Assembly (NCBI RefSeq): GCF_001953875.1
Contig: NZ_MQUR01000052.1
Coordinates: forward strand, 1-54,463
Origin: Streptomyces amritsarensis
Lineage (GTDB): Bacteria; Actinomycetota; Actinomycetes; Streptomycetales; Streptomycetaceae
Length of the DNA: 54,463 bases
Reading direction: 5' to 3'
This document shows positions 46,639-54,463 of this stretch, in pieces. The stretch's first letter is position 1, and the number at the start of each line of letters is the position of its first letter. The position numbers were made by a program, and so were the translations under genes. Under the pieces are notes generated by a model that did no database searches, had not been told where the DNA came from, and was given only the letters and a program-made list of their open reading frames with translations.

Positions 46639-49038
46639 GTGACCGAGCAGAATCCCGAACTCATCGCCGGCCGCTACCAGCTGGTCGAACGCATTGGCCA
46701 AGGCGGTATGGGCCGGGTCTGGCGTGGGCGGGACCAGCAACTTTTCGGGCGCGAAGTTGCCGTCAAGGAAATCCTCTTCCCTCCGGGCATGGACGACGGC
46801 GACCGCGCGGCGCTGCTTCGGCGGTTCACCGGCGAGGCCCGCGCAGCGGTCACTATCAGCCACCCCGGGATCATCACCATCCATGACGTCGTCGAGCACG
46901 ACGGCGCCCCCGTCATCGTGATGGAGCTCATCCGCGGGCAGTCCCTGGCCGCGGCCATCCGCAGCCGGGGCCGACTGCCCGTGCGGCGGGTGGCCGAGAT
47001 CGGGGCCGCCATGCTCGACGCCCTGGCCGAAGCGCACCGGGCACGGATCGTCCACCGGGACATCAAACCGGACAACGTGCTCCTGACCAAGGACCGCGTG
47101 GTCCTCACCGACTTCGGCATCGCCCACCTCGCCGACGCCACGACCAGGCTGAGCCACACCGGGATCGTCATCGGCACGCCGCAGTACATGCCGCCGGAGC
47201 AGCTCGAGGGCAAGCGGCCGACCCCCGCGAACGACCTGTGGGCGCTCGGAGCCACCCTCTACCACGCGGTCGAGGGATGCCCGCCGTTCGACGTGGAAGG
47301 GCTCCACGCCCTTGCCGTGGCCGTGTTCACCCGCCCGCACCGGCCGCCGGTCCATGCCGGCCCGCTGGCGCCCGTACTGGACGCGCTCCTCGCCAAGGAC
47401 CCGGCGCAGCGCGTCGGTGCGGCGGAAGCCGCCGAGATGCTCGCGTCCGTGCTGGCGTCCTGCGCCACCGGCGCCGACGCACCCCCCGGAGACGGGGCGG
47501 GCTACGACACCGACGCGGACGCCACCCCCGCACCCAGGCCCGCACCCACGCCCGCCCCCGATCCGAGGACGACACCGACACCCACACCGACACCCACACC
47601 GGCACCGGACGCGTCGCCGGAGCGGACCCGTACGGTCCTGGACGCGGGGTCCGGCTCCGACATGGCCGGTAGTCCCGTCCCGGACCGCCCGACGTATCCG
47701 CCCGCGCCCCCGGCCGAAGACCCGGTCACGCTCGAGCACGGGAAGGACCGGGAGCGGGCATCGGCCCCCAAGCGGTCCCTCACCCGGCGCTCCGTCATCC
47801 TGGGCACGGCACTGGCCACCCTCGCCACAGGCTCCGTCCTGACCTGGGCACTCACCCAGGACGACGACACATCCCGCGGCAGGGCGCCCGCCAGCGGCTC
47901 CAAGGCCTCCTCGGCCACCGTGGTCATCGGGGTGGACGCCCCCCTCAGCGGCGGGCTGTCCGCCATGGGCGCCGGTGTCAAGAACTCCGCCGACCTGGCG
48001 GTCGCGACCGCCAACGAGACCGGGCACGTCCCCGGCGTCACCTTCGAGATCAAGGCCCTGGACGACGGGGCGGACCCGGCCAAGGGCGCGCCCAACGCCG
48101 CCCGGTTCGTCTCCGACGACCGGGTGCTGGGAGTCGTCGGACCCCTCAACTCCGGTGTCGCCCGGACCATGGTGGCGCCGCTCGCGCAGGCGGGCGTCGT
48201 CAACGTCTCACCGGGCAACACCGACCCCGTTCTGACGCTCGGCCCCGACTGGGCGGCAGGCACCACGTCCCGTCCCCACTCCACCTACTTCCGTACCGTC
48301 GCCACGGACGTCGACCAGGGGCCGTTCGCCGCCCGGTACCTGCACGGCCGGCTGAAGAAGACCAAGCTCTACGTCGTCGACGACGCCGGCGCCCACGGCA
48401 CCACGCTCACCTCAGGCTTCACGGCCGAGTTCACCCGGCTCGGCGGCACCGTCGTCGGCACCGAGCAGGTCGATCCCGCGGAACGCGCCTTCGCCGGCCT
48501 CGCCGAGAGGGTGCGGTCCTCGGGCGCCGACGCCGTCTACTTCGGCGGCTACCACGACACCGCGGCGCCGCTCTCCCAGCAGCTCAAGCAGGCGGGGGTG
48601 ACCGCCCCCGTGATGGGCGGTGACGGCATCTTCGACCAGCAGTACCTCACGACCAACCCCAAGGCCGAGGGCGACCTCGCCACCAACATCGGGGTGCCCG
48701 CCGAGGAATCGGCGGCCGGGCAGGACTTCCTCTCCCGGTACCGGAAGGCCGGCTACCCGGAGGCGGCCGGCTGGTACGGCCCCTACGCGTACGACGCGAC
48801 CTGGGCCGTCATCGAGGCGGTGAAGGCGATCGTGACGGCCAACGACGGCACCCTGCCGTCCGACGCCCGGGCGGCGATGCCGCAGGCCGTCGCGCGGCTC
48901 GCCTTCGACGGCGTCACGGGCCGCGTCGCCTTCGACGCGAACGGCGACACCGTCAACCGCACCCTGACGGTGTACGGAGTCAAGGGCGGCACCTGGGTGA
49001 GCGCGACGAGCGGCCCCGCCCCCGCCCCCGCCCCCTGA
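46639..49038 (+). CDS. Receptor-like Ser/Thr protein kinase fused to a periplasmic substrate-binding domain
   Basis: A 799-residue protein. The N-terminal cytoplasmic kinase is complete: GQGGMGRVW, VAVKEIL (Lys43), HRDIKPDN (139-146), DFG (158-160). A Pro/Thr-rich linker (TPTPTPTPTPAP) leads to one membrane segment (about 385-407). The C-terminal 390 residues form a type 1 periplasmic binding domain of the Leu/Ile/Val-binding kind (VVIGVDAPLSGGLSAMGAGVKNSADLAVA..., VSDDRVLGVVGPLNSGVARTMVAPLAQAGVVNVSPGNTDPVLT). Extracellular branched-chain amino acids or similar ligands could thus control kinase activity. It is convergent with another kinase gene. Confidence 0.92.
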   Translation: MTEQNPELIAGRYQLVERIGQGGMGRVWRGRDQQLFGREVAVKEILFPPGMDDGDRAALLRRFTGEARAAVTISHPGIITIHDVVEHDGAPVIVMELIRGQSLAAAIRSRGRLPVRRVAEIGAAMLDALAEAHRARIVHRDIKPDNVLLTKDRVVLTDFGIAHLADATTRLSHTGIVIGTPQYMPPEQLEGKRPTPANDLWALGATLYHAVEGCPPFDVEGLHALAVAVFTRPHRPPVHAGPLAPVLDALLAKDPAQRVGAAEAAEMLASVLASCATGADAPPGDGAGYDTDADATPAPRPAPTPAPDPRTTPTPTPTPTPAPDASPERTRTVLDAGSGSDMAGSPVPDRPTYPPAPPAEDPVTLEHGKDRERASAPKRSLTRRSVILGTALATLATGSVLTWALTQDDDTSRGRAPASGSKASSATVVIGVDAPLSGGLSAMGAGVKNSADLAVATANETGHVPGVTFEIKALDDGADPAKGAPNAARFVSDDRVLGVVGPLNSGVARTMVAPLAQAGVVNVSPGNTDPVLTLGPDWAAGTTSRPHSTYFRTVATDVDQGPFAARYLHGRLKKTKLYVVDDAGAHGTTLTSGFTAEFTRLGGTVVGTEQVDPAERAFAGLAERVRSSGADAVYFGGYHDTAAPLSQQLKQAGVTAPVMGGDGIFDQQYLTTNPKAEGDLATNIGVPAEESAAGQDFLSRYRKAGYPEAAGWYGPYAYDATWAVIEAVKAIVTANDGTLPSDARAAMPQAVARLAFDGVTGRVAFDANGDTVNRTLTVYGVKGGTWVSATSGPAPAPAP

Positions 49039-49105
49039 CGCAAGCCCCCCCCGCGGGCGGTGAAGCGGTGACGGGTGGCGGGGCCGGACGCCGGGCCGGC
49101 CGCCC

Positions 49106-51145
49106 TCAGCGCCAGGAGGGGTGCCCCTCGGCCGCGCCGCCGGCGGTGAGCGCGCGCTCGCCTGTCTTGTCCGCGCGCACGGCCCAGACCACGGGCTTCT
49201 CGTACGTGCCGCGGACGAAGGCCACCCAGGTGCCGTCGGCGGACCAGGCGGGGTCCATCTCGTGGGCGCCGCCCGCGACCAGCTCACGATCGTCACTGCC
49301 GTCGGCGTCCACGAGGCGGATGTCGCCCTGAGTCCCCGTGCCGTAGGTCCCGGCCGTGTAGGCGAAGGTGGTGCCGTCGGGCGACCACACCGGGTCGAGT
49401 GCCGGATGGGGCAGCCGGGTCACCTGCTGCGGGGCGCGGTTCGGATCGTCCGGGTCGACCACGTGGATCTGCCAGTTCTCGGGCTCCGTCTGCAGGCAGA
49501 CCGCGATGCTCCTGCCGTCCGGCGACCACGCGGGATCCTCGACCGGGCCCTGGCCCGACGTGAGCTGGCGGACGGTGCCGTCGGCGACGACGACCACGAA
49601 CAACTGCTGCACCCCGTCCTTCGTGCGCAGCACGGCGAGCCGGCTGCCGTCCGGCGACCAGGAAACCCGGCCGCCGGCGACGGAGGTGATCCGCCGCGCG
49701 TTCGAACCGTCGGCGTTGGCCGTCCAGACGGCCGTGCCCTCGGAGGTACTGCGGGTGAACGCGAAGGACCTGCGGTCGGGGGACCACTGGGGCAGCATGT
49801 CGCACGCGCCCGCGCCCCCGGCGATGAGCTGCACGGGCTTCTCCGCGGCGGCGTCCCGGCGGGCGATGACGCTGTGGCAGGTCGCGGGCCAGCCCGGGGC
49901 CGTGTCCTGCCGGATCAGCAGGGGATCGGCCGGGAACGGGGCAGGGGTGGACGCGGACCCGGTGGGTGTGGCGGCGCCGGGCTTGGCATCGTCCTTCGCC
50001 GAGTCCCGCCACGGCTGCCACACGAACAGCCCGGCGGCCGCGAGCGACGCCACGAGCAGCGCGGCCAACGCCGCACGGCGGCGCCGCGGCTTCCCCGGGG
50101 CCGCCTGCGGCACCGGCGCGGGGACGGGGGAGAGCCGCACGGCGGGGCCGGTCACGGTCCCCGGCTGCTCCCCGGGGAGTTCCGCGCCGGGGGGCCCGTC
50201 GGCGTCGGCGCCGGCGTCCGGTACGGGGAGGTCCTGCGCGGTGTCCGGCCGGCCTTCCGGCGCGGTCGGCGCAACCGTCGGTTCCGGCGGTGGGAGCAGC
50301 GATGTCGCCGCCTCCGGCAGCCAGGAGCCGCCGTCCGGGTGACGGACGGTCAGGGAGGCGAGGAAGGCGGCCGGGGTGGGCCTCGCGGCCGGATCCTTGG
50401 CCAGGCAGGCGCCGATGGCTTCGCGGAGCTCGGCGGGCACCGCGGTCAGGTCCGGCTCCTCGTAGACCACCTTGTAGTGCCGGGCCGCGGACGGGCCGTC
50501 GCCGAAGGGGGCGCCGCCCGCCGCCTGGGTGAGCACCACCCCCAGGGCGAACATGTCGACCGCGGGGGTGAGCGCCCGACCGCCGGTGAGCTGCTCGGGG
50601 GCCAGGAATCCGGGGGTGCCGACCTGCAGGCCGGTCTGTGTCAGGGCCGTTCCGTCCAGGGCCCGCGCGATGCCGAAATCGATGACACGCGGCCCGTCCT
50701 CCGCGACGATGATGTTGGCGGGCTTGAGATCGCGGTGGATCACTCCCGCCCGGTGGATCGCCTCCAGCGCCTCGGCCAGGCCGGCCGCCAGGACGGTCAG
50801 GGTGTCCGGGGGCAGCGATCCGACGCGCGCGAGGACTGCTTGCAGGGTGGGACCGGGTACGAAAGCCGTGACCAGCCAGGCCGGCTCCCCGTCCGGGTCG
50901 GCGTCGACCACCGGCGCGGTGTGGAAGCCGCCGACCCGCCGCGCGGCCGCGACCTCGTCGGCGAACCTGCGCCGGAACCCCGGTTCGGTGCTCAGCTCGG
51001 GACGCACGACCTTGACGGCGACCGCACGGCCGGACTGCGAGCGCCCCAGGTAGACGACACCCATGCCCCCCTGGCCGAGCCGACCCACCAGCCGGTACCG
51101 GCCATCGCCGAGCGAGGTCGGATCACCCGTCTCGAGCGGCTTCAT
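49106..51145 (-). CDS. Ser/Thr protein kinase with TolB-like beta-propeller ectodomain
   Basis: A 679-residue protein, start after GGGGGAC. The kinase domain is complete: GQGGMGVVY (25-33), VAVKVV (Lys45), HRDLKPAN (137-144), DFG (156-158). A linker rich in Pro/Ala (about 270-360) precedes a membrane helix (AALAALLVASLAAAGLFVW). The C-terminal 280 residues contain several WSPDGR/SPDGT repeats (WSPDRRSFAFTRS, VSWSPDGSRLAVLR, DPAWSPDGRSIAVCL, DPVWSPDGTTFAYTAG), a TolB/WD40-like propeller typical of signal-sensing ectodomains. Ligand and substrates are unknown. Confidence 0.92.
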   Translation of the reverse strand: MKPLETGDPTSLGDGRYRLVGRLGQGGMGVVYLGRSQSGRAVAVKVVRPELSTEPGFRRRFADEVAAARRVGGFHTAPVVDADPDGEPAWLVTAFVPGPTLQAVLARVGSLPPDTLTVLAAGLAEALEAIHRAGVIHRDLKPANIIVAEDGPRVIDFGIARALDGTALTQTGLQVGTPGFLAPEQLTGGRALTPAVDMFALGVVLTQAAGGAPFGDGPSAARHYKVVYEEPDLTAVPAELREAIGACLAKDPAARPTPAAFLASLTVRHPDGGSWLPEAATSLLPPPEPTVAPTAPEGRPDTAQDLPVPDAGADADGPPGAELPGEQPGTVTGPAVRLSPVPAPVPQAAPGKPRRRRAALAALLVASLAAAGLFVWQPWRDSAKDDAKPGAATPTGSASTPAPFPADPLLIRQDTAPGWPATCHSVIARRDAAAEKPVQLIAGGAGACDMLPQWSPDRRSFAFTRSTSEGTAVWTANADGSNARRITSVAGGRVSWSPDGSRLAVLRTKDGVQQLFVVVVADGTVRQLTSGQGPVEDPAWSPDGRSIAVCLQTEPENWQIHVVDPDDPNRAPQQVTRLPHPALDPVWSPDGTTFAYTAGTYGTGTQGDIRLVDADGSDDRELVAGGAHEMDPAWSADGTWVAFVRGTYEKPVVWAVRADKTGERALTAGGAAEGHPSWR

Positions 51146-51399
51146 ATGTCCCCCGTTTCACACCTTGCGCAATGAACAGCCTCTCCTTACCCGGCGCGTC
51201 GACCACCAGTCAAGCGAGGACCCTGCGCGGGCTCCCCCGGATGCCTTCCGTGATCCGCCCCACGGCCGCAGCCGGCCCCTATCTGATCGGCTGCGGGCCG
51301 GGACGGTCGTCCGTCCGCGCGCAAGGGGGACGTGTGGTGGCGCCGCCGCGGTTCCGGCGTGCGGCACGGGCACCCTTCGAGGGACGAAAGGGAGCAGCG

Positions 51400-51735
51400 A
51401 TGCCACTGTATCTGTCGAGGTTCAGCTATACGCCGGAGACCTGGGCGAGACTGACCGGCCACCCCGAGGACCGTTCCGAGGCCGCCCGGACTTACATCGA
51501 GTCCGTCGGCGGACGCCTCCACGGCTTCTGGTACGCCTTCGGCACGCACGACGGCTACAACCTGTGGGAAGCCCCGGACAACGTGTCGATGGCCGCGGTG
51601 GCGCTGGCGATCAGCCGCGGTGGCGCGCTCCGCTCGTTCGAGACGACCGTCCTGCTGACGGTCGAGGAGACCCTGGAGGCTCTCCACCGGGTCGAGCAGG
51701 TCGGCTACCGGCCCCCCGGCGCACAGGGGCGGTAG
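51400..51735 (+). CDS. GYD domain protein
   Basis: A 111-residue protein behind GGGAG. The segment MPLYLSRFSYTPETWARLTGHPEDRSEAARTYIESVGGRLHGFWYAFGTHDGYNLWEAPDNVSMAAVALAISRGGALRSFETTVLLTVEETLEAL is the GYD domain (named after the Gly-Tyr-Asp motif, here DGYN). It is a small ferredoxin-like fold found in regulators and stress proteins. It lies downstream of the kinase promoter region and upstream of the GH15 gene. Confidence 0.88.
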   Translation: MPLYLSRFSYTPETWARLTGHPEDRSEAARTYIESVGGRLHGFWYAFGTHDGYNLWEAPDNVSMAAVALAISRGGALRSFETTVLLTVEETLEALHRVEQVGYRPPGAQGR

Positions 51736-51861
51736 CGCCGCCGCGCGGGCCGGCGCCCGTCCGGCCCGCACGGCACCGCCGGACCCCGCAGCCAGGAGCG
51801 GTCTAGCATGGAGGGAAAGGCTCCATTCCCCGGCCCGGGCCGCAGCGGCAGGGAGGCCCGT

Positions 51862-53697
51862 ATGGCATTCGGCACGGCTGGATTCGAGGAGTCGGACGGC
51901 GGCCGTTACGTCCCGATCTCCGAGCACGGACTGATCGGCGATCTGCGCACAGCAGCCCTGGTCGGCACGAACGGCACCATCGACTGGTACTGCTGCCCGC
52001 GCTTCGACGCGCCCAGCGTCTTCGGGTCCATCCTCGACGCCGATCGGGGCGGGTCGTTCGAGTTGGCCGCCGAGGTCCCGACCCGCACCCGGCAGTTCTA
52101 CTTCCCCGACACCAACGTGCTGATCACCCGGTTCTTCGCCGCGGACGGCGTGGCGGAGATCCAGGACTTCATGCCGGTGGTCGACGAGTCGCGCGAAGCC
52201 TCCCGGCACCGGCTGATCCGGCGGGTGCTGTGCGTCCGCGGGACCCTTCCCTTCCGGGCCCGGATCGCCCCCCGCTTCGGCTACGGCGCCGAGGCGCACA
52301 CCACGCACCTCGAAGGCCGCACGGCGGTGTTCCGCTCCCCGTCGCTGACGCTCGCGCTGACCGCCACCGCACCCCTGGAGACCGACGGCCTGGACGTGTG
52401 GTCGCACTTCAAGCTCCTCGAAGGCGAGTCCAACGTGTTCGCCCTCGACCGGATCGGCGACGACGCCCCGCCCCGGTCGTGCCCGCGCGCCGAGGCCCAG
52501 GAGCAGGCCGAGGCGACCGTCCGGTTCTGGCGCAACTGGCTGGCGGGTTCGCGCTACCACGGCCGCTGGCGCGAGATGGTCAACCGATCCGCGCTGGTGC
52601 TGAAGCTGCTCACCTACGCGCCGACCGGTGCGATCGTCGCGGCACCGACGACCAGCCTGCCCGAGCAGGTCGGCGGCGAACGCAACTGGGACTACCGCTA
52701 CGTCTGGGTCCGCGACGCCGCCTTCTGCGTCTACGCGATGCTGCGCCTGGGATTCACCACGGAGGCCGAGGCGTTCATGGGCTTCATCTCGGAGCGGGGC
52801 ATCCTGCGGGGCACGGGGGCCACCGGTCCGCTACAGATCATGTACGGCATCGACGGGCGCACCGAACTGCCCGAGTACGAGCTCGCGCACCTGGAGGGAT
52901 ACCTGGGCTCGGGACCGGTCCGGGTGGGCAATGCCGCCACGGGCCAGCTGCAGTTGGACATCTACGGTGCGCTGATCGACTCCATCTACCTCTACGACAA
53001 GTGGGGGCAGCCGATCAGCAGCGACCGCTGGGACGAGGTCGGTGCCGTGGTGGACTGGCTGTGCGAGCACTGGGACCAGCCCGACGAGGGGGTGTGGGAG
53101 ACCAGGGCGGGCCGGCGCAACTTCGTGTACTCGCGGCTGATGTGCTGGGTGGCGCTGGAGCGCGCGATGCGCCTGGCGAACCGGCGCGGCCTGCCGGCGG
53201 ACCTGCCCCGCTGGCGCGAGTCCCGGGACGCGATCTACCGGCAGATCATGCGGCGCGGCTGGTCGGCCGAGCGGCGGGCGTTCGTCCAGGGACTCGACGA
53301 CCACGTGCTGGACGCCTCGCTCCTGATGATGCCGATGGCCAAGTTCGTCTCGCCCACCGACCCCAAGTGGCTCTCCACCCTGGACGCGCTCGGCATGGAC
53401 CTGGTCTCCGACTCGCTGGTGTACCGCTACGACCCGACCGCCAGCCCCGACGGCCTGCACGGCCCCGAGGGCACCTTCTCGATCTGCTCGTTCTGGTACG
53501 TGGAGGCGCTGGCCCGCGCAGGCCGGCTGGAAGAGGCCCGGCTCGCCTTCGAGAAGATGCTCACCTACGCCAACCACCTCGGGCTGTTCGCGGAGGAGAT
53601 CGGCCCGACCGGCGAACAGCTGGGCAATTTCCCCCAGGCCTTCACCCACCTCTCCCTGATCAGCGCCGCCTTCAACCTCGACCGTGCCCTGGGGTGA
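51862..53697 (+). CDS. GH15 family glycoside hydrolase (trehalase/glucoamylase-like)
   Basis: A 611-residue protein. The ATG at 51862 has a strong GGGAGG site with 5-base spacing, so it is preferred over the longer frame from 51808. The N-terminal domain (YVPISEHGLIGDLRTAALVGTNGTIDWYCCPRFDAPSVFGSILDADRGG) and the (alpha/alpha)6 barrel (ERNWDYRYVWVRDAAFCVYAMLRLGFTTEAEAFMGFI, ELPEYELAHLEGYLGSGPVRVGNAATGQLQLDIYGALIDSIYLYDKWG, GLFAEEIGPTGEQLGNFPQAFTHLSLI) match GH15 enzymes, including trehalases. It is likely a cytosolic enzyme of trehalose or glucan metabolism, with the exact substrate unproven. Confidence 0.92.
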   Translation: MAFGTAGFEESDGGRYVPISEHGLIGDLRTAALVGTNGTIDWYCCPRFDAPSVFGSILDADRGGSFELAAEVPTRTRQFYFPDTNVLITRFFAADGVAEIQDFMPVVDESREASRHRLIRRVLCVRGTLPFRARIAPRFGYGAEAHTTHLEGRTAVFRSPSLTLALTATAPLETDGLDVWSHFKLLEGESNVFALDRIGDDAPPRSCPRAEAQEQAEATVRFWRNWLAGSRYHGRWREMVNRSALVLKLLTYAPTGAIVAAPTTSLPEQVGGERNWDYRYVWVRDAAFCVYAMLRLGFTTEAEAFMGFISERGILRGTGATGPLQIMYGIDGRTELPEYELAHLEGYLGSGPVRVGNAATGQLQLDIYGALIDSIYLYDKWGQPISSDRWDEVGAVVDWLCEHWDQPDEGVWETRAGRRNFVYSRLMCWVALERAMRLANRRGLPADLPRWRESRDAIYRQIMRRGWSAERRAFVQGLDDHVLDASLLMMPMAKFVSPTDPKWLSTLDALGMDLVSDSLVYRYDPTASPDGLHGPEGTFSICSFWYVEALARAGRLEEARLAFEKMLTYANHLGLFAEEIGPTGEQLGNFPQAFTHLSLISAAFNLDRALG

Positions 53698-53742
53698 GGG
53701 CGGCGGGCGGGCGATGGCCGCCCCTCCGGCCGACGTCCGACC

Positions 53743-54463
53743 TCAGCTCGACGGCGTGCCGGGCGCGGGCGCGCCGACGGCCGGCTCCCACGGGGGAGGC
53801 GCTCCGAGTTCGGTCCACGCGGCCAGGCCCTCGCCGTCCACGCGGACGATCCCGCAGGCGTCGGCGTACTCGGCGGCCGGCGCCGTGAAGGAACTGGTCG
53901 TCACGATGACGGCGACGTCTGCGTCGTGGACCGCGAAGCAGGTCCCGCCGAAGCGCTGGAGGTCCTGCGAGCCGACCCGGTTGTCCTCGGCGTAGTGCTT
54001 GCACTGGAGCACCACCCGCCGCCCGTCCGCCGTCGTCGCGAGGACGTCGGCGCCCAGGTCGCCCGCGCCGCCGACCACCTCCACCGAGATGCAGCCGTCC
54101 CGCGCGCACAAGGCGGCCACCGTGTGCTCGAATCCGTCCGCGTCGACCGCACCGTGGTCGAGGGCGCCACCCCCGACGTCGGGCAGCTCCGCGGGCGGTT
54201 CCGCGTACGCCGCGGGCCCCGGCGCGCGCACCCGCCGCCGGCTCGGAGCCAGGCTCCACCTCGCCAGGAGCGCGCCGAGCAGCAGCACGCCCAGGGCGAC
54301 GACCGGAGCCACCGGGAGCCCGCCGTCCGTCTCGGCGGCGGCCTTCGAGAAGGCCGCGAGGCCCGCGATGCCGGTGCCGAGCAGCCCCAGCGCGAGCACC
54401 GCGTCGCGGCCCGGCGATCCGGCCCGCCGCGCGGTACCGGTGCCCCGTACGGGCGCGGGCGCG
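53743..54463 (-). CDS. Mrr-like restriction endonuclease with membrane anchor (5' end outside window)
   Basis: The gene continues past the right edge, since coding-quality sequence extends there. The visible 240 residues contain two membrane segments (VLALGLLGTGIAGLAAFSK and VAPVVALGVLLLGALLARW) and a PD-(D/E)xK nuclease domain: CISVEVVGGAGDLGADVLATTADGRRVVLQCKHYAEDNRVGSQDLQRFGGTCFAVHDADVAVIVTTSSFT. The catalytic D..QxK residues are visible (GADV, LQCK). It is a type IV or Mrr_cat-like enzyme that would cut modified DNA, but membrane anchoring is typical of a streptomycete group of unknown target. It converges on the GH15 gene. Confidence 0.85.
   Translation of the reverse strand, partial: APAPVRGTGTARRAGSPGRDAVLALGLLGTGIAGLAAFSKAAAETDGGLPVAPVVALGVLLLGALLARWSLAPSRRRVRAPGPAAYAEPPAELPDVGGGALDHGAVDADGFEHTVAALCARDGCISVEVVGGAGDLGADVLATTADGRRVVLQCKHYAEDNRVGSQDLQRFGGTCFAVHDADVAVIVTTSSFTAPAAEYADACGIVRVDGEGLAAWTELGAPPPWEPAVGAPAPGTPSS

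Noticed and set aside
1..54463. Insertion sequences, prophage genes, integrases or CRISPR arrays
   Set aside because: No transposase, integrase, terminal inverted repeats with target duplications, or regularly spaced repeats were seen.

Overview
The window is chromosomal DNA from a Streptomyces or very close relative. GC content is very high with strong G/C at third codon positions, GTG and TTG starts are common, many genes appear to have leaderless transcripts with a TANNNT box 6-7 nt before the start codon, and the gene families are typically streptomycete (ECF42 sigma factor with a DGPF/YCII partner, YtrA-type GntR, DUF6131, CsbD, GH15, several Ser/Thr kinases, Fic-like toxin with antitoxin). 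I see no insertion sequence, prophage or CRISPR array.

Layout. 1-3100 (minus strand) is a sulfur-acquisition block: a 5'-end fragment of a sulfonate-type ABC binding lipoprotein, a 33-residue leader peptide with hairpins behind it, an Rrf2 regulator and an SfnB/DszC-like flavoprotein. Two promoter regions of this block share one operator pattern. 3100-5360 holds small stress or membrane proteins. 5660-14160 holds an MFS exporter, a DUF1772 protein, a MatB-like acyl-CoA synthetase, a PPOX flavoprotein, an ECF42 sigma/YCII pair with a recognisable promoter, an SH3 protein, and a GntR-ABC operon whose ATPase gene has collapsed to 65 codons. 14450-25560 holds a secreted PKD/triple-repeat protein, an ATP-grasp protein, a DUF6493-like protein, a GNAT enzyme, a CPBP protease-histidine kinase-response regulator operon behind a perfect palindrome, a serine hydrolase and a LuxR regulator. 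25670-33660 holds two secreted small proteins, a TetR-controlled membrane protein, a ribbon-helix-helix/Fic-like toxin-antitoxin pair, a divergent GlxA-type regulator/MFS pair, and cupin and PPOX proteins.

33740-42910 is the most interesting accessory stretch. It contains a DUF4157 protein with a polymorphic C-terminal domain and a possible immunity partner, then a tightly coupled minus-strand operon LRR protein - ankyrin protein - MoxR AAA+ ATPase - VWA/HExxH metallopeptidase. Each of the first three genes runs into the next by stop/start overlap or a 16-nt gap, and a tRNA-like gene with an abnormal anticodon arm lies just upstream. 43100-54463 holds a secreted pyroglutamyl-peptidase-like protein, an MscS channel, a DUF4291 protein, two convergent receptor-like Ser/Thr kinases (one fused to a type 1 periplasmic binding domain, one to a TolB-like propeller), a GYD protein, a GH15 hydrolase and an Mrr-like endonuclease cut by the window end.

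All calls come from reading the sequence and from remembered family knowledge. No database search was run.
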